Shown here piece by piece: positions 54,080-63,312 of a DNA stretch of 64,000 nucleotides. Every line of letters begins with the position of its first letter. Position 1 is the stretch's first letter. The position numbers and the translations under genes were made by a program. The DNA is taken from contig CAMBXM010000002.1 in the NCBI GenBank assembly GCA_945871815.1, positions 1 through 64,000 of the forward strand, read 5' to 3'. This stretch comes from Singulisphaera sp. GP187. Its GTDB lineage: Bacteria > Planctomycetota > UBA1135 > UBA2386. The notes beneath the pieces are model-generated. The model saw only the letters and a program-made list of their open reading frames with translations. It was not told the origin of the DNA and ran no database searches.

Positions 54080-56686
54080 TCACCAGCGAACGGTCTCCAC
54101 TTCGCCGGCACGCAGGCGCAGCGGGACGCGCCCGACTTCTTGGCGGCCTTTCCAGAGCACCAGCGTTGCCGCGCGTTCGTCGGTGGCGATGCGCTCGCTC
54201 TTGCCGTCTGCGATCGGGAGCCCGGGTGCTTGCAGTCGCACGCCGCCGATCTCGAACTCGAGTTGCAGCGCGGTGCCTTTGGCGTCGTGCACGAAGATCG
54301 TCTCGGCCGAGGTCGGATCCCGCAGCTCGACGCGCAAGAAGCAGCGCTGGGATACCGCCAACACAATCTGCTCCTTGTCCGTTGCGCTCGCGAGGTCGAG
54401 CGAGGTGCTGCCGCCGCCTTCGGACAGCTCGGCGACCAGACGCGTGCCGTCGGTGCAGACGGAGTCGAATGCGAACGCCCCGTCGTCATCGGTCTTGACC
54501 GCAGTCGGCGCGTCGTCCCTCACCACCAGCGGCGAGCCCCCGGCCATGGCCAGCGTTCGTTCGAGGCGAACCTGAGCGTGGGCAAGCGGGCGGCCGTCCA
54601 ACGTCGTCACGTGACCGGCGATGCGGGCGGCTGGCTCGAGACCCGGCAACGTGATCTGCACGTCGCGACTGCCCGCCGCGACCGCGATGGGTCCCGCGAG
54701 TTCAAGGGTCCCTCGCCGCAGTGCAAACACGCGATAGCTGCGATTGCCCAGACTGCGCAAGGCGAAGGAGCCGTCCGTGCCGGTGCGGCACTCGCGGCCG
54801 TCCTTCTGGCCGTCGTCGGTGCCGTCGATCATGCCTTCGACGTCAAACGGCAACTGCATGCTCACTGCGCCAACGCGATGCACGACCGAGCCAAACCGAT
54901 CGCCGTCTTGGGTCCACACCCGGGCGTCCGCGATCGGCGTGCCCTCTGCGTTGCGCACGACACCCGTGATCTCCAGCCCCTTGCTGCCGAGTACGAGCAC
55001 GAGGTCCCGCAGCGTCGAGGGCGGGGCGTTCTCGAGTTCGAGCTGCGCGGGCAAGTAACCCTGCACTGCGGCGCGCACGTGCGTTGGTTTGGATTCAGGC
55101 TCAGGCGTCAGAGCGAATCGACCGTGCTCGTCGCAGCGCACCGCGGCATCACCCGAAGACACGAACGCCCCCGCGGCGGGCGTGCCGTCGGCGTACTCGA
55201 CGCGGCCTTCGTAAACCCCTGCCTCGGCGCCGCGGCGCACCAGCGTAAAAGTCAGGTCGCGATCGCTGCCGTCGGGCAGCGGTCGCCGTTCCGAATGGAA
55301 ACCCGCTGCGGCGACGAACACGCGGTGGCCCTGCGAATGGCCAAGGGCCGGAAACGTGAAGCGACCCTCGGCGTCGGTGGTCACGCGGGCGACGGGAATC
55401 GCCCCAGACAGGGAGCTGCTCGTGAGCTGCAGTGCCAACTCCGGATCCAGTTGCACTTGCAGTTCGGCCTCTTGGATCGGCGCCCCGCTCGCATCGGTGA
55501 CACGCCCGGCGAAGTCGCAGGCCGCCCCGACGTAGACGATGAGCGGTTCGGGGGGCTGGACGCCACGAACCGTCGGCGCGCGCAGGGTCTCGAGACCAAG
55601 CCCGCGCGCGACGAGGCGATAGGTGCCATTGGCGAGTGGCAGCGCGAAGGCGCCGACCGCGTCGGTGATCGCAACCGCCCGCTCTGGTTCCTCGGGGCCG
55701 GCAGCGCCCGGGTTGGGAGGGGCAAACTCAGTGGCCGGCTTGGTGTCATCGGGGGCGTAGCGGACCTCGATCCCAAAGATGGGTCGCTGCAATGCGTCGC
55801 GGACGAAACCTCGCAGGGTCGCAGGCTCTTTCGGCGCGGTCGAGTTGCTGCCGTCCTCGAGGGCGTTGGCGACCAGCGCGCGCGTGGTCTGGTCTTGGCT
55901 GCCGGCATCGACTCGCAGCGGTGCGGGCAGGTTGGCGCTGGCGGCGAGTTGTGCGGGGCTGCGGGCGTTGTCGTTGGCCTCGAGATCGGGGCTCGGCCCC
56001 GCCATCGAGCGAACGGCGAAGAAGCCCAAGACCGCGAGCGCGGCAGCGGGCACGGACCACTTGGCGAGTGTTCCCATGACGAACAGGGGGGCGATTGCCG
56101 TTGTCAGCAACGGGGTGGTGGCGGGGATGGCTGCCGTCGGGGTCGGCGGCGAGGCGTGAACCAGTTGGACGGTCGCGGCGATCCACGCCCCGCGGTTGCC
56201 GAAGTCGCGATCGAGGCGCTGCCGAAGGCGAACCAGGGCGCGGTCGATGCGCGTGCGCACGGTCTTTGACGGGGCCTGCATGCGCGATGCGATCTCCTCG
56301 ACCGACAGCTGATCGAGGAACCGCAAGGACACCGTCGTGCGGTACGGCTCGTCCAGTTGACGAACGGCGGCGAGCAGCTGCTGCTGCAACTCGAGCCGAA
56401 GGAGCATGTGTGCGCTGTCGTCCTGCGGCGGTCGCGGCCGGACGTTTGCCTCGTGGCTCTGGCGGCGAAGCTCGCTGCGTCGGTGGGCGTGAGCGAGGTT
56501 GCGCACGATGCCCACGAGCCAGGCGCGCAGCGGCACGCGCGTTTGTGGCGGTTGCTGCCACGCGGCGAGCAGCGCTTCCTGGGCTAGGTCGTCGGCCTCG
56601 TCCCGCGACAACAGCCGCCGCGCGAGGCGATGCAGCCACGCGCTCTCGGCGAGCAGGGCGGAGTCGGAGGGGCGTGGCGGGGTCAT
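54080..56686 (-). CDS. ECF sigma factor fused to transmembrane carboxypeptidase-regulatory-like domains
   Basis: 868 residues. Residues about 18-78 are sigma region 2 (LARRLLSRDEADDLAQEALLAAWQ; VPLRAWLVGIVRNLAHAHRR) and about 98-155 region 4 (QLDEPYRTTVSLRFLDQLSVEEIA; VRTRIDRALVRLRQRL), enough for promoter recognition. A hydrophobic segment at about 195-228 spans the membrane once or twice. From about 290 to the end there are repeated beta-sandwich units of the CarboxypepD_reg type (RGFVRDALQRPIFGIEVRYA; FAGRVTDASGAPIQEAELQV; GVYEGRVEYADGTPAAGAFV; ITGVVRNAEGTPIADARV; IAGHVTTLDGRPLAHAQVRL). So a transcription factor is tied to an extracytoplasmic sensor. No separate anti-sigma gene is adjacent. 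Confidence 0.9.
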   Translation of the reverse strand: MTPPRPSDSALLAESAWLHRLARRLLSRDEADDLAQEALLAAWQQPPQTRVPLRAWLVGIVRNLAHAHRRSELRRQSHEANVRPRPPQDDSAHMLLRLELQQQLLAAVRQLDEPYRTTVSLRFLDQLSVEEIASRMQAPSKTVRTRIDRALVRLRQRLDRDFGNRGAWIAATVQLVHASPPTPTAAIPATTPLLTTAIAPLFVMGTLAKWSVPAAALAVLGFFAVRSMAGPSPDLEANDNARSPAQLAASANLPAPLRVDAGSQDQTTRALVANALEDGSNSTAPKEPATLRGFVRDALQRPIFGIEVRYAPDDTKPATEFAPPNPGAAGPEEPERAVAITDAVGAFALPLANGTYRLVARGLGLETLRAPTVRGVQPPEPLIVYVGAACDFAGRVTDASGAPIQEAELQVQLDPELALQLTSSSLSGAIPVARVTTDAEGRFTFPALGHSQGHRVFVAAAGFHSERRPLPDGSDRDLTFTLVRRGAEAGVYEGRVEYADGTPAAGAFVSSGDAAVRCDEHGRFALTPEPESKPTHVRAAVQGYLPAQLELENAPPSTLRDLVLVLGSKGLEITGVVRNAEGTPIADARVWTQDGDRFGSVVHRVGAVSMQLPFDVEGMIDGTDDGQKDGRECRTGTDGSFALRSLGNRSYRVFALRRGTLELAGPIAVAAGSRDVQITLPGLEPAARIAGHVTTLDGRPLAHAQVRLERTLAMAGGSPLVVRDDAPTAVKTDDDGAFAFDSVCTDGTRLVAELSEGGGSTSLDLASATDKEQIVLAVSQRCFLRVELRDPTSAETIFVHDAKGTALQLEFEIGGVRLQAPGLPIADGKSERIATDERAATLVLWKGRQEVGRVPLRLRAGEVETVRW

Positions 56687-56915
56687 GGCGCAGCAGAGAT
56701 GTCCGCGCGGTGCGCCGATGCCTCAGCGAAGCAAAAAAATGTGCGAGCCACGATGCGCGCCCTGCGGGCGGAGGCCAGTCGCCGCCTTTGCAAGTTGCAC
56801 CTGGTGCCGCGCGCGGTCGATCGGCGGGCGCGATTTCGGAACGCCGCGACTGGGCGTCGGTTGGCGACGAGGGCTCGGGGCGCAGGGTAGACCGCTGCGG
56901 CCCTGCCGTGCCCCG

Positions 56916-58130
56916 TCATGGCTGTTGCGCGAACTTGACCGCGTCGGCGACGAACGGCGCCCCGCGCGCAGGCGTGAGGTGCGCCGCGACGCGGCCTTTC
57001 TGGGCCAATTCGAAGCGACCGATCTCGACCCATTCGCCGGGCTTGCCGCGGAGCGTCTGGCCGTCGAGCTTTGGTTGTTGCGTCCCGACTGCGATCTCGG
57101 CCCGTAGCGCGCCCTCAGCCCCCTTCACCTTGGGCGTCCACAACAGTGCGCGCCACTTCCCGGCAAAGGGCAGCTCGGCGGCAAAGACCACTTCGCCGTC
57201 GCCGTCGCCCTGCCACAGCGTGCAGTCGGGGCCGTGAATGCCGGTGCCGTCGCGAACCTGGACGAAGCCCTGACCGCGCAACTCGGCGTCGTCGTCGTCG
57301 ACCAGGATCACAGCAGGCGCGTAGACCAGCAACGCGTTGGCAACCGCGCGCTCGCCCTGATGGTCGAACCGCAAGTTGTCGCACGGGTAGTTGCAGACGC
57401 CGAGCGTCGCGACCCACAACGTCGAACTGCCGCCGCCATCGAGGTTGATCGCCTCGGTGCACCCCAGTGCGGCGAGCAACTTGGCAGTCTCTTCGTAGCT
57501 CGTGCCCCTGGCCTTGTCGGTGCGACCATCGATCGTGACCAGCAGGATGCGTCCATCGGCAGTCGTGCCGACGGCCGATCGCGGATGGCGGATCGAGCGC
57601 TGGCGCTCGCCGTGATCCACGACCTTGCCCTCGTGCAGCAGCACGACGCCGGCGCCGAGCGCTTCGCGCATCTCCGGCCAGTCGCCGGCCGGTCGCTCGG
57701 CGAGCAGGAGGCCGCCGTGCTCGTCGATGCCGAGGCTGCCCTGCCCGGCGGTTGCGGGAACCAACAACGTGCCATCGAGACGCAACAGGCCGCGCGGGCG
57801 CGCGTCGGGCTCGAAGAAGCCACCGTTGATCGCTGCCAGGGCCCCGCGCTGCGCCGCCATGGTGCTGGTGGGCGTCAGCTTGCCAGGTGCTTCGACATCG
57901 AAGCGGAGCGTCACGCGGTCGCGCTGCAGTTCGAGCACTGTGAGGCTCTGCGGCCCGTCGAACAGCTTCGCGAACCAACGCTGACGCAGCACGATGCCGT
58001 CGCCGACCTCGCGCGTAGTGAAGGCCGCGGTGTCGGCGATCTGGGCCGCGACATCGGGCTCGGAGTCGGCATTCTGCGCCGTCAGCGGCAGCGCGAAGGC
58101 GAACAGCGCCGCGATGGCATGGAATCGCAT
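56916..58130 (-). CDS. Secreted phosphodiester glycosidase (NAGPA)-domain protein
   Basis: 404 residues from the ATG at 58128-58130, with signal peptide MRFHAIAALFAFALPLTAQ. The NAGPA domain (about 60-270) shows AINGGFFEPDARPRGLL, GVVLLHEGKVV, RSAVGTTADGRILLVTIDGR, ETAKLLAALGCTEAINLDGGGSSTLW and VANALLVYAP, the standard motifs of the family that cleaves sugar-phosphodiester bonds, including those on exopolysaccharides. The C-terminal 120 residues (from VILVDDDDAELRGQGF) look like a golvesin/Xly-type beta-sandwich often found on such enzymes. Substrate unknown. It lies downstream of the Rsm22 gene on the same strand. Confidence 0.85.
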   Translation of the reverse strand: MRFHAIAALFAFALPLTAQNADSEPDVAAQIADTAAFTTREVGDGIVLRQRWFAKLFDGPQSLTVLELQRDRVTLRFDVEAPGKLTPTSTMAAQRGALAAINGGFFEPDARPRGLLRLDGTLLVPATAGQGSLGIDEHGGLLLAERPAGDWPEMREALGAGVVLLHEGKVVDHGERQRSIRHPRSAVGTTADGRILLVTIDGRTDKARGTSYEETAKLLAALGCTEAINLDGGGSSTLWVATLGVCNYPCDNLRFDHQGERAVANALLVYAPAVILVDDDDAELRGQGFVQVRDGTGIHGPDCTLWQGDGDGEVVFAAELPFAGKWRALLWTPKVKGAEGALRAEIAVGTQQPKLDGQTLRGKPGEWVEIGRFELAQKGRVAAHLTPARGAPFVADAVKFAQQP

Positions 58131-58357
58131 GGCGCGTGTTGTAGCCCGGCTTCCTCCAGGTCGCGAACGAGGAGTCCTGAGTGAGCGCAGCTCGGCGATG
58201 CTGTCGAGTTGCGCAGGCGATGGCAGGCTGCGAGCCCATGACACCGCGCCTTCTGCGGGCGTGCCTGGCACCGGGCCGATCTCGGCGGCGCGCGCGTGCA
58301 GCCGGTGCTGGCGGACGGGCCTGCTGTCCGAGTTCGGGCCTGCCCAGTTCGGCGACG

Positions 58358-59311
58358 TCAGCGGGCGTCAGGCGCCGGCAGCGTGCGCACGCTCTCCGGG
58401 TTCTTCTTCAGGGTCCGAAAGGTCGCCGGATCGGCACGCTTCGTCACCAGCGCTTCCACCAGTCCGTGATCGGTGCACAGCTGCACGCGCGCGTCATGCT
58501 TGCCGAGGTCCGGGCGAAACAGCACGCGATGCGGTGGTGCCGCGAGCTTGGTCTCGACCGGCTTGTGCGCCAGCGCCAAGAACGCGTACGGCAGCGATCG
58601 CTGGTCGATGCCGAGTTCTTTGCTGATCTTGACCCAGGCACTGTTGGTAAAGGCCAACTGCGATGGTTCGGCGAAGAAGTGGCACCAGTCCTCGTCGCGC
58701 GCGAGCGCCGGGCATGCCGCCGCATGCGGGCAGGGCGCCAGCACCTCGAAGTCGGCGAGCAGTTCTTGTCGCAGCGCCGACAGTCGGCGCGATGTCGTGT
58801 GGTTGCCCGGTTCGACCAAGACGACTCGGCGCGAGCGCCCGATGAGTTCGCGCAGCACCTGGCGGCCGCGGTCGTCGAGTTCGCCGAGCACGTGGCTCAC
58901 CAGCAGCACGTCGGGGGACACCGTGCGCGCATCGGCGATCGCCTTGGTCGTGAGTCCAGGATTGCTGGTCGCGACCCGCTCGCAGGCATACGCCCGCGCC
59001 GTTGCCGAGCGATCGTGCAGCCAGACCTCGCGCGCGCCGAAGTGGTGCACGAACCGTTCGGCCGCGATGCCGCTGCCGCAGCCGAAGTCGAGGACCGTCT
59101 CCTGGTCGGCGCGGGCAAAGCCGCGGTCCTTGCATTCCGAGAGCGCCGCATCCCACTTCCAGCCGATGCGTACGGCGAGCACGCTGGCGTAGGCCGCGAG
59201 GTCCATCGGTCCCCGCCAGTAGTCCGGCAGGGCGCGGTCGCCGCGCGATTCGTCGAGGAACAGTTCGCGCAGGCGCTCGATGCGCTGGAGGTCGTCGCGC
59301 ATCGGCGTCAT
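58358..59311 (-). CDS. Rsm22-like ribosomal small-subunit methyltransferase-family protein
   Basis: 317 residues from the ATG at 59309-59311 (another ATG three codons on). SAM motif I is TVLDFGCGSGIAAERFVHHFG, followed by VWLHDRSATARAYACERV and LLVSHVLGELDDRGRQVL. The Rsm22 hallmark is the Cys cluster in APCPHAAACPALARDEDWCHF, which in mitochondrial METTL17/Rsm22 binds a 4Fe-4S cluster. The C-terminal FTNSAWVKISKEL and LPYAFLALA also match. In mitochondria these proteins act in small-subunit assembly. Bacterial members are less studied. Confidence 0.85.
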   Translation of the reverse strand: MTPMRDDLQRIERLRELFLDESRGDRALPDYWRGPMDLAAYASVLAVRIGWKWDAALSECKDRGFARADQETVLDFGCGSGIAAERFVHHFGAREVWLHDRSATARAYACERVATSNPGLTTKAIADARTVSPDVLLVSHVLGELDDRGRQVLRELIGRSRRVVLVEPGNHTTSRRLSALRQELLADFEVLAPCPHAAACPALARDEDWCHFFAEPSQLAFTNSAWVKISKELGIDQRSLPYAFLALAHKPVETKLAAPPHRVLFRPDLGKHDARVQLCTDHGLVEALVTKRADPATFRTLKKNPESVRTLPAPDAR

Positions 59312-59598
59312 GGCACACAGCATGGCGGCAGTCGCGGCGTTGGCGAAGAGGCGAGGCCGAACTCTCGTTCTTCGCCGGCGGCGTTGCCCCATGCCGTCGA
59401 AGTCTGGGCGCGATTGCGAAGTCGTGAGCAGCGTCTCTGCGGCCTTGGCAGCCCGTCCCGAATCCGAGCAGGCCTCGACGTGCTGCGTGCTGGCGCGCCG
59501 TTTGCTCTTGGCTTCTTATCCACTACCTCACGGCTGGCGCCGCACTGGCGAAGTTCGATCTTGCCCTGCACCGAGCGCGGTCTCTGAGCCCACTACTG

Positions 59599-61002
59599 AT
59601 GAACCCTCCCCATCGTCAACTGTTTGCGTTCCCGACTACCGTAGTTGCCGCCGTTGTCATCGCGCTTCTCGCTACGCGCAGCGTTGCCCAAGAGCCTGAA
59701 GCTGCCAAGCCGCAACCGACTCTGCAGGAGCTGCAGCGGCGTGTCGACGAGCAAGGGGCAATGCTCAAGGAGCTGATCAAGCAGCAGCAGGACCAACAGG
59801 CGAAGCCGGCGACCAGCGGCTTCGAGATGAAGTACGACAAGGGCTACGTGATGCGCTCGACCGATGCAGCGAACCCCTTCGAGCTACGCATCAACGGTCG
59901 CATGCAACTCCGCTACACGGGTTTCGCCCCAGACACCGACTCCTACCAGAATCGCGAGACCGCAGCGACGGCTACTCCGGTCGATGTGACGGCGCTTGAC
60001 GAGATCGAGATCGAGCGCGGGCGACTCGAGTTCCGCGGGACCTGGATCGACCCGAGGATGCACTTCTACATCAACCTCGACGCCGACACGGATGACGGCC
60101 ACGTCGTGATCTTCCACGACTTCTGGTTCAACTACGAGTTCAGCAAGTCGTTCGATCTCTATGCCGGCAAGGCCTTCGTGCCCGGCTCGCGCGACTGGCT
60201 GAATGGTTCGACGCGCACCCACTTCGCCGACCGTTCGATGGCGACGACGTACTTCCGCACCGACCGAACGCTGGGCGTGTGGGCGATCGGGCAGCCTCTC
60301 GATGGTGTTTGGTACCGTGCGATGATCGGCAATGGTCTCTCCACCAGCGACCTCACTCCCGATCAGGTCAACACCAAGCCGGCCTACTCGGCTTCGGTCT
60401 GGTTCGAACCGATGGCCAAATACGGCTCAGGCTATGCCGACATGGAAGAACACAAGGATCTCGCCGCGCAAATGGGTGCGAGCTACTCCTACGGCCAACA
60501 GGGCGGCGCGAGTGCGTCCGGGGCTTCCATCGGCGAGTCGCGCTTTTTGCGCATCAGCGACGGTTCGCGCCTCACCTCGCTCGGTGTCGATGCGTTCGAT
60601 GAGTCGTTGCTCGCGGTCGACGCGGCGTTCAAGTGCCGCGGTTGGTCATTGCACGGCGAGTTGTTCCAGCGCTGGCTCACCGACCTCACGCCGCTCGGGA
60701 CCACGGTCACGAGCTTCCCCGATGGCTCGGTGCAGGACCGCGGTGGCTATGTCGAAGCCGGCACCTTCTTGGTCAGCAAGACGCTCGAGCCAGTGGTGCG
60801 CTACTCGACGATCCATGGCAAGTACAAGAACTCGAACGAATACGCCGTCGGCCTCAACTGGTACGTCGACCAGACGCACAACAACAAGTTCACCTTCGAC
60901 GTGACCTGGCTCGACGGCGCGCCGGTGGCCAACTCGGGTGCTGGCTACCGGGTTGGTGACGACGGCATCGGCGTGCGAATGCAGTGGCAGATCGCGTTCT
61001 GA
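59599..61002 (+). CDS. OprP-like phosphate-selective-type porin
   Basis: 467 residues with a signal peptide ending ATRSVAQ, then a short coiled coil (PTLQELQRRVDEQGAMLKELIKQQQDQ) as in trimeric porin P relatives. The barrel part includes FELRINGRMQLRYTGF, IEIERGRLEFRGTWIDPRMHFYINLD, LYAGKAFVPGSRDWLNGS, the YFRTDRTLGVWAIGQ strand and a final aromatic IAF. The porin O/P family forms outer-membrane channels, anion-selective in Pseudomonas; selectivity here is unknown. It is preceded by 287 bases without a recognised gene, which must contain its promoter. Confidence 0.85.
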   Translation: MNPPHRQLFAFPTTVVAAVVIALLATRSVAQEPEAAKPQPTLQELQRRVDEQGAMLKELIKQQQDQQAKPATSGFEMKYDKGYVMRSTDAANPFELRINGRMQLRYTGFAPDTDSYQNRETAATATPVDVTALDEIEIERGRLEFRGTWIDPRMHFYINLDADTDDGHVVIFHDFWFNYEFSKSFDLYAGKAFVPGSRDWLNGSTRTHFADRSMATTYFRTDRTLGVWAIGQPLDGVWYRAMIGNGLSTSDLTPDQVNTKPAYSASVWFEPMAKYGSGYADMEEHKDLAAQMGASYSYGQQGGASASGASIGESRFLRISDGSRLTSLGVDAFDESLLAVDAAFKCRGWSLHGELFQRWLTDLTPLGTTVTSFPDGSVQDRGGYVEAGTFLVSKTLEPVVRYSTIHGKYKNSNEYAVGLNWYVDQTHNNKFTFDVTWLDGAPVANSGAGYRVGDDGIGVRMQWQIAF

Positions 61003-61026
61003 AATCGATGCCGCGCCGGGCTTCTC

Positions 61027-61416
61027 CTAGCCCGGGATCGTGCTGCCTTTGAGTACGGCAAGTGTCACGTAGTCCAAGGTCCGCTCGTGCGTCGACTCGA
61101 GCACCACGCGCGGAGCCTTGCCGTCCTCGTTGGCTTCGACCCAGCGTGCGGCGCACAGGCACCAGTGGTCCAAGGGCTTCAGGCCAGGGAAGGCGAACTC
61201 TGGCCGCGGCGTCGACAGGTCATTGCCGGCGGCCTTGCTGTAGGCCAAGAACTCGGCCGTCATCTCGACGCAGACGGTGTGCACGCCGTGGTCGTGTTCG
61301 TCGGTGTTGCAGCAGCCATCGCGAAAGAACCCGGTCAGTGGTTTCTGGCTGCACGGCTTGAGCGCCGTGCCGAGGACATTCTTGGCGGGCGTGGCTTCGG
61401 GCTTGGGATTCGGCAT
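61027..61416 (-). CDS. DUF2237-family protein
   Basis: 129 residues from the ATG at 61414-61416. The whole protein matches DUF2237: NVLGTALKPCSQKPLTGFFR, DGCCNTDEHDHGVHTVCVEM, TAEFLAYSKAAGNDLSTPRP and FAFPGLKPLDHWCLCAARW. The family is small, Cys-rich and cytoplasmic, and has no assigned function; the six conserved Cys and His residues suggest a metal or redox role. It is convergent with the porin gene. Confidence 0.9.
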   Translation of the reverse strand: MPNPKPEATPAKNVLGTALKPCSQKPLTGFFRDGCCNTDEHDHGVHTVCVEMTAEFLAYSKAAGNDLSTPRPEFAFPGLKPLDHWCLCAARWVEANEDGKAPRVVLESTHERTLDYVTLAVLKGSTIPG

Positions 61417-61520
61417 CGTGGCCCACGATATGACATGTGGGGTGGGGATTCGCAACCAGCAGAATCGTGGCACGACCACCGGTTGCAACGAAGCCAGCGG
61501 CGGGCACAGTGATCGCCGCC

Positions 61521-62945
61521 ATGGGCCCTCTCGACTTCGTGCGCGACAGCCGCCGCAGCTTCCTGCAGACCGGGGCACTGAGTCTCGGCGCGCTGGCCTT
61601 GCAGCGTTACCTGCCGCCTGTGGTCCAGGACCCGCGGGCGCCGCGAACTCTCGTGCGGCCGCGGCCACCGCGCTGCAAGAGCGTCATCTACCTGCACATG
61701 GAGGGTGCGCCGTCCTCGCTCGACCTGTTCGACCCAAAGCCACTGCTGCAGAAGTACGACGGCACGCCGTGCCCGGCCGAGTTCCTCGAACGCATGCGGT
61801 TTGCGTTCATCAAGGGCCACCCCAAGCTGCTCGGCACGCGCTACCCGTTTCGCAAGTGCGGGCGCGCCGGGGTCGACGTCGTCGAACTGCTGCCGCACCT
61901 CGGACAGGTCATGGACGACCTGCTCGTGGTCAAGTCGATGCACACCGACCAGTTCAACCACGCGCCGGCCGAGTTCTTGATGTTCACGGGTTCGCCGCGG
62001 ATCGGCCGCCCGGCGATGGGGAGTTGGGTCTGCTATGGCCTCGGCAGCGAGAACCAGAACCTGCCTGGCTTTGTCGTGCTGGTGAGCGGCACCTTGCCGA
62101 GCGCGGGCAAGAGCGTGTTTGGCAGCGGCTTTCTGCCATCGTCGCTGCAAGGTGTGCAACTGCGCAGCAAGGGCGATCCCGTGCTGTTCCTCGAGGACCC
62201 AGCGGACATCGATCGCGCCGCGCGTCGGCGGATGCTCGATGTCGGCCGCGACCTCAACGCGATGCAGCATGCGCGTACCGGCGATCCCGAGACGCTGTCG
62301 CGCATCGAGCAGCATGAACTCGCGTTTCGCATGCAGATGTCGGTGCCCGAGGCCGCCGATATCCAGAGTGAGCCCGAGGAGGTGCATCGCCTCTACGGCA
62401 CTGAGCCCGGCAAGGTGAGCTTTGCCAACAACTGCCTGCTCGCGCGGCGCTTGGTCGAGCGCGGCGTGCGCTTCGTGCAACTCTACGACTCTGGCTGGGA
62501 CCATCATGGCACCGGGCCCGGTGACGACCTAGGCACGCAGTTCCCCAAGAAGTGCCGCGAACTGGATCGCCCGCTGGCAGCCTTGATCACCGATCTGCGT
62601 CGCCGCGGTTTGTTGGCGGAGACGTTGGTGGTCTGGGGCGGCGAGTTCGGGCGTACGCCGATGAACGAAGAGCGCAACGGCAGCAAGTTTTTAGGCCGCG
62701 ACCATCATCCGCACTGCTTCACCATGTTGATGGCGGGCGCCGGCGTGAAGCAGGGTGCTGTCGTGGGGGCCACCGACGAACTCGGCTACGCGATCACCGA
62801 TACCAGCATCCATGTGCACGACCTGCAGGCGACGATCCTGCACCTGCTCGGCCTCGACCACGAAGCGCTGACCTATCGGTTCGAGGGCCGGGACTTTCGG
62901 CTCACGGATGTTGCCGGCAAGGTGCGCGGCGAATTGCTGACGTAG
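61521..62945 (+). CDS. DUF1501-domain protein with Tat-like leader
   Basis: 474 residues from the ATG at 61521. The leader DSRRSFLQTGALSLGALALQR is of twin-arginine type. The DUF1501 core, related to sulfatases/alkaline phosphatases, shows KSVIYLHMEGAPSSLDLFDPKP, GHPKLLGTRYPFRKCG, SMHTDQFNHAPAEFLMFTG, LARRLVERGVRFVQLYDSGWDHHG, TLVVWGGEFGRTP and GRDHHPHCFTMLMAGAGVK with conserved His and Asp residues. In planctomycetes such genes usually pair with DUF1549/DUF1553 genes; here the partner is at 23142. It stands divergent from DUF2237. Confidence 0.9.
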   Translation: MGPLDFVRDSRRSFLQTGALSLGALALQRYLPPVVQDPRAPRTLVRPRPPRCKSVIYLHMEGAPSSLDLFDPKPLLQKYDGTPCPAEFLERMRFAFIKGHPKLLGTRYPFRKCGRAGVDVVELLPHLGQVMDDLLVVKSMHTDQFNHAPAEFLMFTGSPRIGRPAMGSWVCYGLGSENQNLPGFVVLVSGTLPSAGKSVFGSGFLPSSLQGVQLRSKGDPVLFLEDPADIDRAARRRMLDVGRDLNAMQHARTGDPETLSRIEQHELAFRMQMSVPEAADIQSEPEEVHRLYGTEPGKVSFANNCLLARRLVERGVRFVQLYDSGWDHHGTGPGDDLGTQFPKKCRELDRPLAALITDLRRRGLLAETLVVWGGEFGRTPMNEERNGSKFLGRDHHPHCFTMLMAGAGVKQGAVVGATDELGYAITDTSIHVHDLQATILHLLGLDHEALTYRFEGRDFRLTDVAGKVRGELLT

Positions 62946-63063
62946 CGGCCCGTCCGCGACCGCATCCTGCCTGCGCACCTGCCTCAGAGGTAGCGCGTGA
63001 AACGGCAGCGGCCCGACCGCTTCAGGTCGCGGTATCGGGAGCACAGGGGCAGCGCGATCGCCG

Positions 63064-63258
63064 TCACGAGCACCGCACCGCCTGGATCTCGAGTTGGTAG
63101 AGCGGCCGCGGCGCGGTCGTTGTCGTCGCGGTCGGTGCGACCGGCTCCTGGGGCGTCGAAGTCGAGGCTTCTTGGCCGAGGCCGGCGCCGAGCACCAGCA
63201 CGGATGCAAGGAAGGGCCGATAACAAGTCGGAACGAACGCTCCCGTGCGGATGAACAT
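63064..63258 (-). CDS. Possible small exported protein, 64 residues
   Basis: The ATG at 63256-63258 opens a signal-peptide-like start (FIRTGAFVPTCYRPFLASVLVLGAGLGQ) and a Thr/Pro-rich tail ending at a TGA at 63064. The neighbouring frame beyond the stop encodes GGAVLVTAIALPLCSRYRDL and ends at 62984, so a longer protein broken by a frameshift is possible. It is not recognised and may be spurious. Confidence 0.3.
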   Translation of the reverse strand: MFIRTGAFVPTCYRPFLASVLVLGAGLGQEASTSTPQEPVAPTATTTTAPRPLYQLEIQAVRCS

Positions 63259-63312
63259 GGGTGGCAGCGTAGCTGTCGACCCGGACCGTTCACCCTCGGT
63301 TTGGCCCGCTGC

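Noticed and set aside
53774-56269. An 831-codon rightward open frame antisense to the ECF-sigma fusion
   Set aside because: No domain or leader, biased composition, while the opposite strand encodes clear sigma and beta-sandwich domains.
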